Assembly (NCBI GenBank): GCA_963170055.1
Contig: CAUJGJ010000332.1
Span: forward strand, 2,323,501-2,387,500
DNA: 64,000 bases
Direction of reading: 5' to 3'
Origin: Halisarca cf. caerulea
Lineage: Eukaryota; Porifera; Demospongiae; Chondrillida; Halisarcidae
The position numbers were made by a program, and so were the translations under genes. The notes under the pieces were generated by a model. It saw nothing but the letters and a program-made list of their open reading frames with translations, did not search any database and was not told the DNA's origin. The stretch's first letter is position 1, and the number at the start of each line of letters is the position of its first letter. Positions 61,201 to 62,199 of this stretch are shown piece by piece.

Positions 61201-61280
61201 CATAATAAAAAAATTTACTTCAGACATCTACTGACCTTTGCCATGTCAAACATTCTCAAATCAGTAAACATATCAACTGC
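15880..61280 (-). CDS. Intraflagellar transport protein 122 (IFT122), 3' part of gene
   Basis: IFT122 is a core subunit of the IFT-A complex, which drives retrograde transport inside cilia and import of membrane receptors. The window holds the exons for the TPR-like solenoid and the C-terminal zinc-binding region, about 500 residues; the N-terminal WD40 propellers are beyond 64000. Exons from 61280 down to 15880 encode, in order, [154 protein letters not shown] and [14 protein letters not shown]. These follow vertebrate IFT122 in the same order, and all intron phases agree. One short exon between 46405 and 53346 is uncertain. Introns reach about 10 kb and are filled with mobile elements. Confidence 0.93.
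16610..16860. repeat. Palindromic repeat with TA microsatellite core
   Basis: 'TTACGAAATCCGGAAATGTAAC' (about 16635-16657) recurs inverted at 16764-16795 on the other side of an 84-bp TA tract; a second TA tract follows. The flank CCTATATT...TGTAAC is shared with the TG tract at 6145. On the minus strand this is in the last IFT122 intron. Confidence 0.8.
17034..17079. repeat. 46-bp hairpin
   Basis: Arms GTTTCAGCCACGGTTTTATC and GATAAAATCATGGCTGAAAC pair over 20 bp with one mismatch and a 6-nt loop (TTTCAG). A related GGATTTTATCCTTCAG lies at about 16960. Confidence 0.85.
17100..17827. other. Intron sequence, nothing distinctive
   Basis: Part of the last IFT122 intron. A partial MITE terminus (GAGAGGTTTCACTG) at about 17138 resembles the CAGTGAAACCTC family. 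Confidence 0.4.
17828..17989 (-). CDS. IFT122 exon q (162 nt)
   Basis: Encodes [20 protein letters not shown] then [17 protein letters not shown] and [17 protein letters not shown]. It matches FVPVVVSR...LIKRWPPPLRWQYF...SITMCPSCFQ. CENC opens the second zinc site. Donor GTGAGA. Confidence 0.95.
18754..19243. mobile_element. 490-bp MITE, CCGTATATTCTCTAAA ends
   Basis: Left CCGTATATTCTCTAAAAATT and right (inverted) CCATATATTCTCTACAAATT, flanked by TA. It belongs to the same loose superfamily as 40762, 57930 and 61674. It lies in the IFT122 intron between exons p and q. Confidence 0.75.
19587..19660 (-). CDS. IFT122 exon p (74 nt)
   Basis: Encodes (D)[19 protein letters not shown] then LLDFE, corresponding to the variable DPFTAKLSFE part. 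Donor GTAACC. Confidence 0.85.
19764..19840 (-). CDS. IFT122 exon o (77 nt)
   Basis: Encodes (S)[19 protein letters not shown] then AGELTG. Separated from exon n by about 10 kb of repeat-rich intron. Donor GTACAG, phase 1. Confidence 0.85.
20089..20500. repeat. MITE termini, incomplete
   Basis: 20089 onward matches the end of the 9145-9362 MITE. At about 20215 a different terminus (ACCATATAATTTCTAAAAATG) begins, like the 18754 family, but I found no matching right end. Confidence 0.45.
20500..21520. other. Intron sequence, nothing recognised
   Basis: AT-rich. No exon-like segment fits IFT122 here because exons n and o already join in phase. The frame 21023-21334 (minus) has no recognised motif. 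Confidence 0.4.
21520..21852. repeat. Compound (TG)n microsatellite
   Basis: Three TG-rich tracts are separated by near-identical 'TACATGTCATGT' spacers, so the array grew partly by segment duplication. Open frames of CVCVCV and HTHTHT here are artefacts. Confidence 0.95.
21990..22022. repeat. 33-bp hairpin, CATAGATA family
   Basis: CATAGATACTC ... GAGTATCAATG with an ACCCTACACC loop. An inverted relative is at 43000-43032, and a half copy at 34060-34082 (GGTGTTGGGTCGAATATC). Confidence 0.7.
22289..23102. mobile_element. 814-bp element with ~190-bp TIRs
   Basis: The left arm starts GTGCCATAGATAGAGGC and runs through CTCCCACCTACCCTAAACTC, CTCCGAAATACTGCATACGC and GCATACGAAAACATGGTGTC. The same landmarks recur inverted at 22905-23102. 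In the right arm a ~38-bp block (AAGAGTTTAGGGTAGGTGGG) is tandemly duplicated. The middle holds a TTAGCG-type MITE fragment (22689-22835) and a perfect hairpin. No ORF. Confidence 0.85.
22836..22885. repeat. Perfect 23-bp hairpin, 4-nt loop
   Basis: AGTTGTGTTACCTTTACCAATGC is followed after CCTA by its exact reverse complement. It sits exactly where the truncated TTAGCG MITE copy stops, inside the 814-bp element. Confidence 0.95.
23160..23395. repeat. CA/TA minisatellite
   Basis: Irregular copies of a roughly 18-bp unit, CATACACGCACATATGTG, itself partly palindromic, grading into ACACACATATATAC. Frames reading THTYTH or CVYVCV here are artefacts. Confidence 0.9.
23405..23740 (+). mobile_element. 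tRNA-derived SINE candidate
   Basis: The start reads GGTGCTGGTGGCTTAGTGGG, which contains a good RNA polymerase III A box (TGGCTTAGTGG). About 45 bp on, GGTCCAATCC approximates a B box. The body has no ORF and ends with short ATTCATC/CAATTCATCC repeats. A functional tRNA is excluded because arms and anticodon loop do not fold. Confidence 0.55.
23752..23840. repeat. 89-nt hairpin with GGGCG apex
   Basis: Arms pair from GTTATTGTATGGCTAGCTGG inward with few mismatches; the apex is TTGCCCGAGGGCGAGTGCAA. The outer flank reads (inverted) AATAACTATTACATA, shared with the hairpins at 44.9 and 59.2 kb. Confidence 0.92.
23752..24196. mobile_element. Hairpin-ended element, copy 1 (445 bp)
   Basis: Left end is a long hairpin (23752-23840), followed by ~250 bp of interior, then a second hairpin (TTGCCCTGTTTGCGGT ... 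ACCGCAAACAGGGCAA, about 24101-24143) and a terminus AATGCCCAACCATACAAC. The left arm start TTGTATGGCTAGCTGGGCATT is echoed inverted by that terminus. A nearly complete copy in reverse orientation is at 58734-59183. No coding capacity. Confidence 0.85.
24235..25900 (-). mobile_element. R2-like LINE fragment, minus strand
   Basis: From right to left on the minus strand: RT motif [16 protein letters not shown] (about 25840-25790), active site [10 protein letters not shown] (about 25740), [12 protein letters not shown], a region shared with the 26.9-kb copy ([11 protein letters not shown], about 25240), a Cys/His motif [20 protein letters not shown] (about 24850), [14 protein letters not shown] and the end [10 protein letters not shown]. 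Frameshifts separate the parts. The CCHC knuckle and RPDG...VWDV after the RT resemble the restriction-like endonuclease end of R2-type LINEs. Confidence 0.8.
25953..26013. repeat. (TA)n microsatellite
   Basis: About 60 bp of TA with two TATG interruptions, between the R2-like LINE and the GTATCCCACT element. Confidence 0.95.
26014..26644 (+). mobile_element. GTATCCCACT element, copy A (631 bp)
   Basis: Ends GTATCCCACTGCGTGGG and (inverted) GTATCCCACTTGAAAG. Copies B (49648-50401) and C (52352-52903, reversed) share the whole interior. A minus-strand frame 26424-26621 ([20 protein letters not shown]) is also open in copy C. Immediately to the right lies the long hairpin. Confidence 0.88.
26645..26790. 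repeat. Long hairpin attached to copy A
   Basis: Arms include TTTTGCTGGGTACATGG, AATATACTAAGTGTTAGGTG and TTGAT, meeting at an apex ACACTCGGGCTGCGCCCTCG. The right flank GGGTACAACTAATACATA continues the palindrome. Arm length is about 55 nt, nearly perfect. Confidence 0.92.
26840..28010 (+). mobile_element. R2-like LINE, 5'-truncated plus copy
   Basis: A 5'-truncated copy of the family seen at 24235-25900, in opposite orientation. It starts right after a (TA)n tract and ends with (TAA)n/(TA)n. Only the part after the RT palm is present. Confidence 0.85.
26851..27968 (+). CDS. C-terminal part of R2-like LINE ORF, open
   Basis: About 372 codons open from [14 protein letters not shown] to ...[10 protein letters not shown] and TAG; the start is truncated, the first Met inside is at 26997. 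Near 27400 it has [18 protein letters not shown] (C-x2-C-x9-H-x3-C), then [27 protein letters not shown], and [12 protein letters not shown] zinc knuckle followed by a PD-(D/E)XK-like nuclease is the layout of R2/NeSL/Hero-type LINE C-termini. It is the best preserved TE coding region after the Gypsy element. Confidence 0.75.
28125..28260 (+). mobile_element. Third R2-like LINE fragment
   Basis: [14 protein letters not shown] followed directly by [10 protein letters not shown]: same C-terminal end as the 26.9-kb copy, with an internal deletion of about 25 codons. Confidence 0.7.
28395..28819. mobile_element. TTAA MITE, right part
   Basis: Matches the right two thirds of 11823-12450, ending CATTTGTAGCC then TTAA. 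The left end is replaced by a TA microsatellite. Confidence 0.75.
29796..29838 (-). CDS. IFT122 exon n (43 nt)
   Basis: Encodes (E)[13 protein letters not shown] plus two bases of Ser, matching the VLHLVEFYLEEGI segment. Both phases fit exons m and o exactly. Acceptor TTTTACCTCAG, donor GTTATT. Confidence 0.85.
30383..30595 (-). other. Unrecognised open frame
   Basis: A 70-codon stop-free stretch, [20 protein letters not shown] then [12 protein letters not shown], ending at TGA. Its composition looks protein-like, and the acceptor-like TTAG at its 5' edge could make it a terminal exon. It does not fit IFT122. Could be a pseudogene or chance. Confidence 0.25.
31205..32100 (-). mobile_element. 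CR1/L2-like LINE, 3' fragment
   Basis: A 5'-truncated copy of the family at 1390-4940. The frame 31457-31930 ([33 protein letters not shown]) is the RT C-terminus; the 3' tail with TCAGGTATCAGG matches 1390-1500. One frameshift lies near 31930. Confidence 0.85.
32453..32564 (-). CDS. IFT122 exon m, first zinc-binding exon (112 nt)
   Basis: Encodes [20 protein letters not shown] then [17 protein letters not shown]. The CxxC pairs (CYRC, CTNC) are the first zinc site of the C-terminal region. Acceptor TTATCCAG, donor GTGAGG, phase 1. Confidence 0.95.
32745..32828 (-). CDS. IFT122 exon l (84 nt)
   Basis: Encodes [20 protein letters not shown] then [15 protein letters not shown] is conserved in IFT122. 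The donor GTCTAA is weak but fits the phase and the alignment. Confidence 0.92.
32904..32985 (-). CDS. IFT122 exon k (82 nt)
   Basis: Encodes (V)[19 protein letters not shown] then RHAYEKLQ, matching the LGAYRLARHAYDKL signature. The acceptor GCTAG is the only one that keeps phase with exon j. Confidence 0.93.
33097..33197 (-). CDS. IFT122 exon j (101 nt)
   Basis: Encodes [20 protein letters not shown] then [13 protein letters not shown] plus two bases of Val. It corresponds to [20 protein letters not shown] and SGISKV. Donor GTATCT. Confidence 0.92.
33271..33362 (-). CDS. IFT122 exon i (92 nt)
   Basis: Encodes [20 protein letters not shown] then [10 protein letters not shown]. It precedes the [10 protein letters not shown] exon. 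An 8.4-kb intron containing the Gypsy element separates it from exon h. Confidence 0.88.
33480..33880. repeat. Dispersed repeat, copy 2
   Basis: Shares GGAAAAACATGGCCCCCATACA-type text with 42490 and ATGGGTCCACAACACCAGT with position 80. Contains a 90-codon plus frame of no recognised family. Confidence 0.6.
34060..34700. repeat. Hairpin-rich unclassified repeat
   Basis: Begins with a half copy of the CATAGATA hairpin. An imperfect inverted pair GATTCAGACATACCCCA / TGGGATACTC...CTGAATC lies at 34130-34185. It ends with a perfect palindrome at 34624-34669. Confidence 0.45.
34624..34669. repeat. Perfect 19-bp-arm palindrome
   Basis: TAGTCCAGCCAGCTGTGAC and its exact reverse complement are separated by 8 nt (GCACGTGG). 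Confidence 0.95.
34700..35560. other. No recognised gene
   Basis: AT-rich intron sequence. A GGTCGATAA/TTATCGACC hairpin lies at about 35441-35463. Confidence 0.4.
35568..36095. mobile_element. ~525-bp TIR element
   Basis: GGCCGCTTCACAGTAGT ... CTCAAATCAGCTGTTTAA on the left is matched inverted by TTGAACAGCTGATTTGAGG ... GCTGTGAAGCGACC on the right; TIRs are about 75 bp, diverged. No ORF. Confidence 0.7.
36240..36305. mobile_element. 66-bp TAGTCTC mini-element, 9-bp TSD
   Basis: TAGTCTCATACCCAGCCCCA and its near-exact inverse GGGGCTGGGTACGAGACTA form the whole element. Flanks GATTCAGTA (left) and GATTCGGTA (right) are a 9-bp target duplication with one change. Confidence 0.85.
36317..36379. 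repeat. 63-nt hairpin with CCTCGGG apex
   Basis: GGTTGCAATGGAATTTATC pairs with GATAAATTCCATTGCAACC; the centre is GCCCTTGGCGCTTCGCGCCT then CGGGT, similar to the apex of the other hairpins although the arms differ. Confidence 0.9.
36807..37022 (+). repeat. 5' LTR
   Basis: Begins TGTAGTTACCTTCATTGTG and ends TGTGATACTACA. Differs from the 3' LTR by a 14-bp deletion near the start and small indels near 36900, so the insertion is not recent. Confidence 0.85.
37024..37042 (+). other. Primer-binding site candidate
   Basis: TTGGCGACGAGGATAAAG directly follows the 5' LTR; TGGCGAC with one-to-two-base offset is a common Gypsy primer-binding start. The tRNA species was not determined. Confidence 0.6.
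37048..38817 (+). pseudogene. Gag - protease - RT (N-terminal part)
   Basis: Frame from Met 37048 (an upstream in-frame ATG exists at 37012, inside the LTR). Gag core: [20 protein letters not shown] and [19 protein letters not shown] text. Two zinc knuckles at about 37672-37780 ([28 protein letters not shown]). Protease motif [12 protein letters not shown] at about 37976. RT starts at about 38430 ([37 protein letters not shown]). A 5-bp duplication near 38665 throws the frame, so the ORF ends wrongly at 38817. Confidence 0.92.
38706..39134 (+). pseudogene. RT palm and thumb
   Basis: Continues the RT in the next frame: [20 protein letters not shown], catalytic YIDDILVTG (about 38832), [14 protein letters not shown], then [10 protein letters not shown]. 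The YxDD box is intact. A frameshift near 39100 ends it. Confidence 0.92.
39140..39724 (+). pseudogene. RNase H fused by deletion to integrase core start
   Basis: RNase H residues are visible: [44 protein letters not shown]. After LSLSAYRG the text jumps to [15 protein letters not shown], the first Asp of the integrase DDE core. The rest of the RNase H tether and the HHCC zinc domain of integrase, some 130-200 residues, are missing. A frameshift follows at about 39705. Confidence 0.92.
39699..40412 (+). pseudogene. Integrase core and C-terminal domain
   Basis: Contains [20 protein letters not shown] and [17 protein letters not shown]; the second Asp and the Glu are 35 residues apart, as in retroviral-type integrases. 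[15 protein letters not shown] and [11 protein letters not shown] mark the C-terminal domain. Ends [10 protein letters not shown], stop. No envelope-like ORF follows. Confidence 0.92.
40411..40423 (+). other. Polypurine tract
   Basis: AAAGAGGGAGGAG lies directly against the 3' LTR, as expected for plus-strand priming. Confidence 0.85.
40424..40641 (+). repeat. 3' LTR
   Basis: TGTACCTTCATTGTGTTG ... GATACTACA. Retains GTCTGTGTCATG, which the 5' LTR lacks. Confidence 0.9.
40762..41367. mobile_element. 606-bp MITE, CTGTATATGCTCTAA ends
   Basis: CTGTATATGCTCTAATTTTT at both ends, TA on both sides. Internal copies of AATTATTCGTCA repeat several times. Same loose superfamily as 18754, 57930 and 61674. 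No ORF. Confidence 0.85.
41370..43105. other. Intron sequence with a diverged dispersed repeat
   Basis: Exon h (41765-41829) lies here. From about 42485 the text resembles the dispersed repeat at 33480. At 43000-43032 there is a CATAGATA hairpin (CATAGATATTC ... GAGTATCTATG). 42150-42290 has a broken gag-like frame ([20 protein letters not shown]) that I could not identify. Confidence 0.45.
41765..41829 (-). CDS. IFT122 exon h (65 nt)
   Basis: Encodes (R)[19 protein letters not shown] then VS. DAAYYYWML is a highly conserved IFT122 signature. Donor GTGAGT, phase 1. Confidence 0.93.
43112..43277. repeat. Minisatellite, ~33-bp unit
   Basis: Five irregular copies of GGCATACATGxGGCTAGACG with GGGCATAGGGCTAG variants. 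Confidence 0.85.
43280..43381. repeat. 102-bp foldback
   Basis: AGGTGGGTTGGATTGAATAC and CAGTGTGCAAATTCCTACATC pair with the inverted right half (GGAATGTGCACACTGTACCC, TCCAACCACCTCT). It directly adjoins the minisatellite. Confidence 0.9.
43491..43569 (-). CDS. IFT122 exon g (79 nt)
   Basis: Encodes [20 protein letters not shown] then NAILED plus two bases of Arg, matching [21 protein letters not shown]. Donor GTATGA. Confidence 0.93.
43802..45118. mobile_element. 1.3-kb Tc1/mariner-sized TIR element
   Basis: CACTGCCCTCCAAAAGAAAG at the left and CACTGTCCTCCAGAAGAAAG inverted at the right continue for about 37 bp to CAGTGACGTCATG, with TA on both sides. The size fits a Tc1/mariner element, but the interior has only broken frames (44061-44294, 44465-44713), and no DDE motifs could be identified. 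A hairpin (44825-44920) is nested inside. Confidence 0.8.
44825..44920. repeat. 96-nt hairpin with CCCTCGGG apex
   Basis: Arms GTTATTGTATGACCAACTGT and its inverse; apex TTGCACTCGCCCTCGGGACT then CGAGCAA. Flanked on the right by TATTACATATT. Same family as 23752 and 59088, but about a third of the outer arm positions differ in a compensated way. Confidence 0.92.
45120..46110. other. Intron sequence, nothing recognised
   Basis: No TIR element or exon-like segment noted between IFT122 exons f and g on this side. Confidence 0.4.
46118..46275. mobile_element. 158-bp MITE
   Basis: CGGTAGAATCTGTCTATAAC / inverse CAGTAAAACCTGTTAAAGAC, TA on both sides. Interior repeats GxCAxGTGGTC. Confidence 0.75.
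46338..46404 (-). CDS. IFT122 exon f (67 nt)
   Basis: Encodes [20 protein letters not shown] then QE, matching the conserved YxPYAQWLAENDRFEEAQ segment. Acceptor CTCTCAG, donor GTATGC, ends in phase 1. Confidence 0.93.
46495..47083. mobile_element. 589-bp MITE, CAGTGGTACCTGTTTTGAG ends
   Basis: The inverted ends CAGTGGTACCTGTTTTGAGA match perfectly, TA on both sides. Interior has GGTCTCTCAAGACAGGTGGT-type repeats. A minus frame (46651-46839, [19 protein letters not shown]) may be a passenger or transposase remnant. Confidence 0.9.
47512..47546 (-). CDS. Candidate IFT122 small exon (35 nt)
   Basis: Lies in a TE-free interval in the right place. Acceptor TTTTATCTTTCAG is strong; the frame gives [11 protein letters not shown], which lines up with the KHPE segment expected before YFPYAMW. 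The phase needs the alternative donor of exon e (GTCTTC), which is weak. It is therefore a candidate, not a settled exon. Confidence 0.4.
47660..47805. mobile_element. 146-bp MITE
   Basis: CAGTAGTACCTCTTTCGAG / inverse CAGTAGTACCTCTTTTGAG. Flanks (AA, TG) no longer match. Confidence 0.85.
47810..48395. other. Intron sequence, nothing recognised
   Basis: A short plus frame near 47940-48160 has no recognised motif. Confidence 0.35.
48400..48505. repeat. (TA)n microsatellite
   Basis: About 105 bp of TA with a few TAGA interruptions. Confidence 0.95.
48520..49125. other. Unclassified intron sequence
   Basis: Contains AGTGAGGTCTCACT (about 48588) and a 69-codon minus frame (48896-49105) without a recognised motif. 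It is higher in CpG than its surroundings and may be the interior of an element ending in the next hairpin. Confidence 0.35.
49132..49251. repeat. 120-nt hairpin with CCCTCGGG apex
   Basis: GTTGTACAATGGCATTTGCG and GAGTATGGATTATACA pair with their inverse; apex ACCCAAGGGCGCTATGCACC then CTCGGGT. Right flank ATAACTATTGCATA matches the flank of the 23.75, 44.9 and 59.1-kb hairpins. Confidence 0.93.
49263..49581. mobile_element. 319-bp MITE with GAACTTCG tandem array
   Basis: CGGTAGGCACGGAAATTATG at both ends (inverted, about 28 bp perfect), TA on both sides. The interior is almost only irregular tandem GAACTTCG / AACGAACTTCG units (about 240 bp). It lies 11 bp from the preceding hairpin. Confidence 0.92.
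49648..50401 (+). mobile_element. GTATCCCACT element, copy B
   Basis: As copy A, with a 113-bp MITE inserted at 49749-49861. Followed by ATACTAGTTATACCCTGC, the start of the hairpin arm, then the Mutator-like insertion. Confidence 0.85.
49749..49861. mobile_element. 113-bp MITE nested in copy B
   Basis: CAGTGAAACCTCTATAATGA / inverse CAGTGAAACCTCTATTGAAG, flanked by TA. Copy A shows the empty site (TTCATATACCCGG). Confidence 0.92.
50427..51853. mobile_element. Mutator-like TIR element, copy 1
   Basis: GGGCAAAGAGAAATG ... ends pair over about 220 bp with the inverted right end (GGGCAAGGAGAAATGG). The flanks CTTTTGCTG at 50418-50426 and 51854-51862 are an exact 9-bp duplication, created inside the hairpin arm. 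Terminal ends carry GGAAATGGCGGAAACGG minirepeats. A 193-bp MITE is nested at 51398-51590; without it the element is about 1232 bp, matching copy 2. Long TIRs plus 9-bp TSD suggest the Mutator (MULE) superfamily. Confidence 0.9.
51398..51590. mobile_element. 193-bp MITE nested in the Mutator-like element
   Basis: CAGTGGAATCTCCAATTATA / inverse CAGTGGAATCTTAGAATAAA, TA on both sides. Copy 2 of the host element (about 56110) shows the empty site ATAACTACAATAATT. Confidence 0.92.
51854..51990. repeat. Long hairpin, interrupted by the Mutator-like element
   Basis: CTTTTGCTGGGTACATGG ... apex GCACAAGGGCGCAGCCCGAG ... CCCAGCAAAAGCGGGGTATA. Same hairpin as at 26.7 kb with the apex reversed. Its outer left arm lies at 50402-50426, on the other side of the insertion. 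Confidence 0.92.
51991..52350. repeat. Second hairpin, interrupted by a MITE
   Basis: Left arm TATTAGTTTTACCCCACTTT ... GTGTTAGGTGTTA, then TA-rich DNA with the MITE at 52062-52234 and a (TA)n tract, then GGCTTCGCCCTCGTGCATC and the right arm CAACACCTAACACTTAGT ... GGGGTATAACTAATATG. Confidence 0.85.
52062..52234. mobile_element. 173-bp MITE nested in the hairpin
   Basis: CAGTTGAACCTCGTTAACAT / inverse CAGTCAAACCTCGTTAACAC, TA on both sides. Interior repeats TTAACATGAAAT. Confidence 0.92.
52352..52903 (-). mobile_element. GTATCCCACT element, copy C (reversed)
   Basis: Mirror image of copies A and B. The plus frame 52375-52575 ([20 protein letters not shown]) corresponds to the minus frame in copy A. 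Confidence 0.88.
52930..53160 (+). pseudogene. LINE C-terminal fragment
   Basis: [20 protein letters not shown] and [19 protein letters not shown] resemble the segment after the RT in a group of animal LINEs (usual text: KLRGGTAxLxIExGRW). The Cys/His knuckle that normally follows is absent; the frame ends with VQMKT and a stop. Confidence 0.5.
53347..53433 (-). CDS. IFT122 exon e (87 nt)
   Basis: Encodes [20 protein letters not shown] then YISAQQWEQ, matching YAAETYLKMGDLKSLV. The best donor is CAG|GTAGGT (phase 0). Use of a GT four bases downstream would add GTAG and fit the candidate exon at 47512-47546. Confidence 0.9.
53440..54960. other. Intron between IFT122 exons d and e
   Basis: Contains inverse text 'AGGGTTCTATCTAGGATTAA' and 'GGATAGAACCCTG' (53876 and 54263) and 'TTTCATTTAGAAAAATAGGCA' with 'AATGAAACCCTGG' (53656, 54623), remnants of two old TIR elements. 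A TG/GT tract sits near 54765. Confidence 0.5.
54967..55051 (-). CDS. IFT122 exon d (85 nt)
   Basis: Encodes [20 protein letters not shown] then RLFEKVGQ. Acceptor ATATAG, donor GTACAT, ending in phase 0. Confidence 0.88.
55141..56369. mobile_element. Mutator-like TIR element, copy 2 (1229 bp)
   Basis: GGGCGAGGAGAAATGG ... CCATTTCTCCTTGCCC with about 220-bp TIRs; flanks AATACACTA at 55132-55140 and 56370-56378 are an exact 9-bp duplication. It sits in the IFT122 intron between exons c and d. The interior holds a 139-codon minus-strand frame. Confidence 0.92.
55535..55954 (-). other. Passenger ORF in Mutator-like element
   Basis: [20 protein letters not shown] begins a 139-codon frame with a basic N-terminus and a Cys/Ser-rich end. 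Copy 1 has corresponding but disrupted sequence (about 50830-51235). No DDE transposase motif is seen. It may be a captured host fragment or non-coding filler. Confidence 0.35.
56764..56835 (-). CDS. IFT122 exon c (72 nt)
   Basis: Encodes (C)[19 protein letters not shown] then GWID. It corresponds to the conserved EMYISAGEH...GDHGWVD block. The first base completes Cys from exon b. Donor GTAGGT. Confidence 0.92.
56874..57049. mobile_element. 176-bp MITE
   Basis: CAGTAGAACCTCGTTAGTAA / inverse CAGTCAAACCTCGTTAGTGA, TA on both sides. Confidence 0.92.
57079..57278. mobile_element. 200-bp MITE
   Basis: CAGTGGAACCTCCAAATAAA / inverse CAGTGGAACCTATGATAGTG, TA on both sides. Only 29 bp from the previous MITE. 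Confidence 0.88.
57757..57850. mobile_element. 94-bp TAGTCTC mini-element, 9-bp TSD
   Basis: TAGTCTCGTCCCCAGTCCA and inverse TAGTCTCGTACCCAAACCA; flanked by CTTTCTTGG on both sides (57748-57756, 57851-57859), an exact 9-bp duplication. Confidence 0.92.
57930..58474 (+). mobile_element. HIRAN-carrying MITE, copy 1 (545 bp)
   Basis: CCGTATATCTTCTAAAAATT / inverse CCATATATCTTCTAAAATTT, TA on both sides. Nearly the same as 61674-62199. Both carry the same coding-like fragment; here TGA replaces CGA, closing the frame after FAVA. Confidence 0.9.
58130..58276 (+). pseudogene. HIRAN-like fragment, copy 1
   Basis: [20 protein letters not shown] then [20 protein letters not shown] and HDRFAVA, stop. 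Similar to the start of HIRAN-type domains (usual text RGYHVYKDIW...E...N.HDPFAVAV). Disrupted by an in-frame stop. Confidence 0.6.
58734..59183. mobile_element. Hairpin-ended element, copy 2 (reversed)
   Basis: Reverse complement of 23752-24196 over its full length with scattered changes. The frame 58911-59171 is not conserved in copy 1. Confidence 0.9.
59088..59183. repeat. 96-nt hairpin with CCCTCG apex
   Basis: GTTATTGTATGGCTAGCTGG pairs with its inverse; apex TTGCACTCGCCCTCGTGACT then CGGGCAA. Right flank TATTACTTACA. Confidence 0.92.
59190..59840. other. Intron sequence, nothing recognised
   Basis: No repeats or exon-like segments noted before IFT122 exon b. Confidence 0.4.
59848..59939 (-). 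CDS. IFT122 exon b (92 nt)
   Basis: Encodes [20 protein letters not shown] followed by [10 protein letters not shown] and two bases of a Cys codon. KQADW is conserved in IFT122. Donor GTATGA. Confidence 0.9.
60349..60893. mobile_element. ~545-bp TAGTCTC-type TIR element
   Basis: TAGTCTCGTGTAGCCCAGAC / inverse CAGTCTCACATAGCCCAGAC. Flanks GGAGAGACA and AGAGAGACC agree in 7 of 9 bases. The interior contains the inverse copy of the 6880-7090 repeat (60455-60625) and an ATTCAATTCAATT run. Confidence 0.75.
61236..61280 (-). CDS. IFT122 exon a (45 nt)
   Basis: Encodes [15 protein letters not shown], phase 0 on both sides, bounded by TGTAG and GTCAGT. This is the helical repeat just before the KQADW segment. 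It is the most 5' exon found in the window. Confidence 0.88.
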
Positions 61281-61289
61281 CTACAGGGA

Positions 61290-61670
61290 TAACAAGACAT
61301 GCCATAATATTACTATAGAAGGTACTTATTGAAGAGTAAAATTCTTGTGGATGCTAACTAAACATTTTGATTATTTATGGCAGAAAATTCATGGTTCATG
61401 CCAGAAGCTAAGTAAAACTTGCAGTAATACTAACTTTTGTGAGTAAACATTTCATGATGCCCTTCCCAACCACAAAAAAAAACACAAATTACCCTCCCCC
61501 CAACAGTGCATTATTTTCACTCTGATGGATACACATCCATAGTTGCATGGAATTGCTGCATTGCAACATAATAGAGAGGTTTAGCATAACATTTAAACAC
61601 AGTGTAGTAAGCTGATAGGTATGTTTGAAATTTAGTACACGTCAAATACTTTATATGTAATGTTATATAT
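61290..61670. other. Intron sequence 5' of exon a
   Basis: No further IFT122 exon recognised between here and the right edge. Confidence 0.4.
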
Positions 61671-61673
61671 ATA

Positions 61674-62199
61674 CCGTATATCTTCTAAAAATTTGTCGCT
61701 GACGAAATTGCAGAATTTTCGTCATTTGACTAGATAAGAAGTATTTAAAAAGTTTCCACACAACCTGACGAAAACTTAGAAGACGATTTAAAAATCAAAC
61801 GCAAACATAAAGAATGACAAATTGTGAAACAAACCTACTTTCGTACCGATGTGAAAATGGCTGCTGGTATTGAAGCTAAATATCGCTCTGCTGTTCATGG
61901 TCACCACATTCACAGAGATATCTGGACTTCAGCTATTAGTGAAGTGCTGATGTGCAAGCATAAAGAGGAAAATGAGCATGATCGCTTCGCAGTAGCGCGA
62001 CAGTATACAGTAAAGAAGACATTTATTATACAAAAATGGGCATGCCCTTAGATTTCGTCATAATTATGTGATGGGCTGACGAAACCTTAGAAGAGATGAC
62101 GAAATATTAGAATCCGGCCTGTTAGTCTTTTTTAGAAGACTACCAGCCACAGTTTTTGGGGTGATGAAACCTTAGGACAAAATTTTATACGATATACGG
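61674..62199 (+). mobile_element. HIRAN-carrying MITE, copy 2 (526 bp)
   Basis: CCGTATATCTTCTAAAAATT / inverse CCGTATATCGTATAAAATTT, TA on both sides. Interior is nearly identical to copy 1. Confidence 0.92.
61824..62051 (+). CDS. HIRAN-like ORF carried by the MITE
   Basis: A 75-codon open frame: [54 protein letters not shown], then QYTVKKTFIIQKWACP. The middle resembles the first half of HIRAN-type domains, which in SWI/SNF-family proteins bind DNA 3' ends; many invertebrate repeat genes carry relatives. The second half (usually GHVPR...) is missing. The element probably captured or retained a piece of a larger ORF. Confidence 0.5.
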   Translation: MKQTYFRTDVKMAAGIEAKYRSAVHGHHIHRDIWTSAISEVLMCKHKEENEHDRFAVARQYTVKKTFIIQKWACP

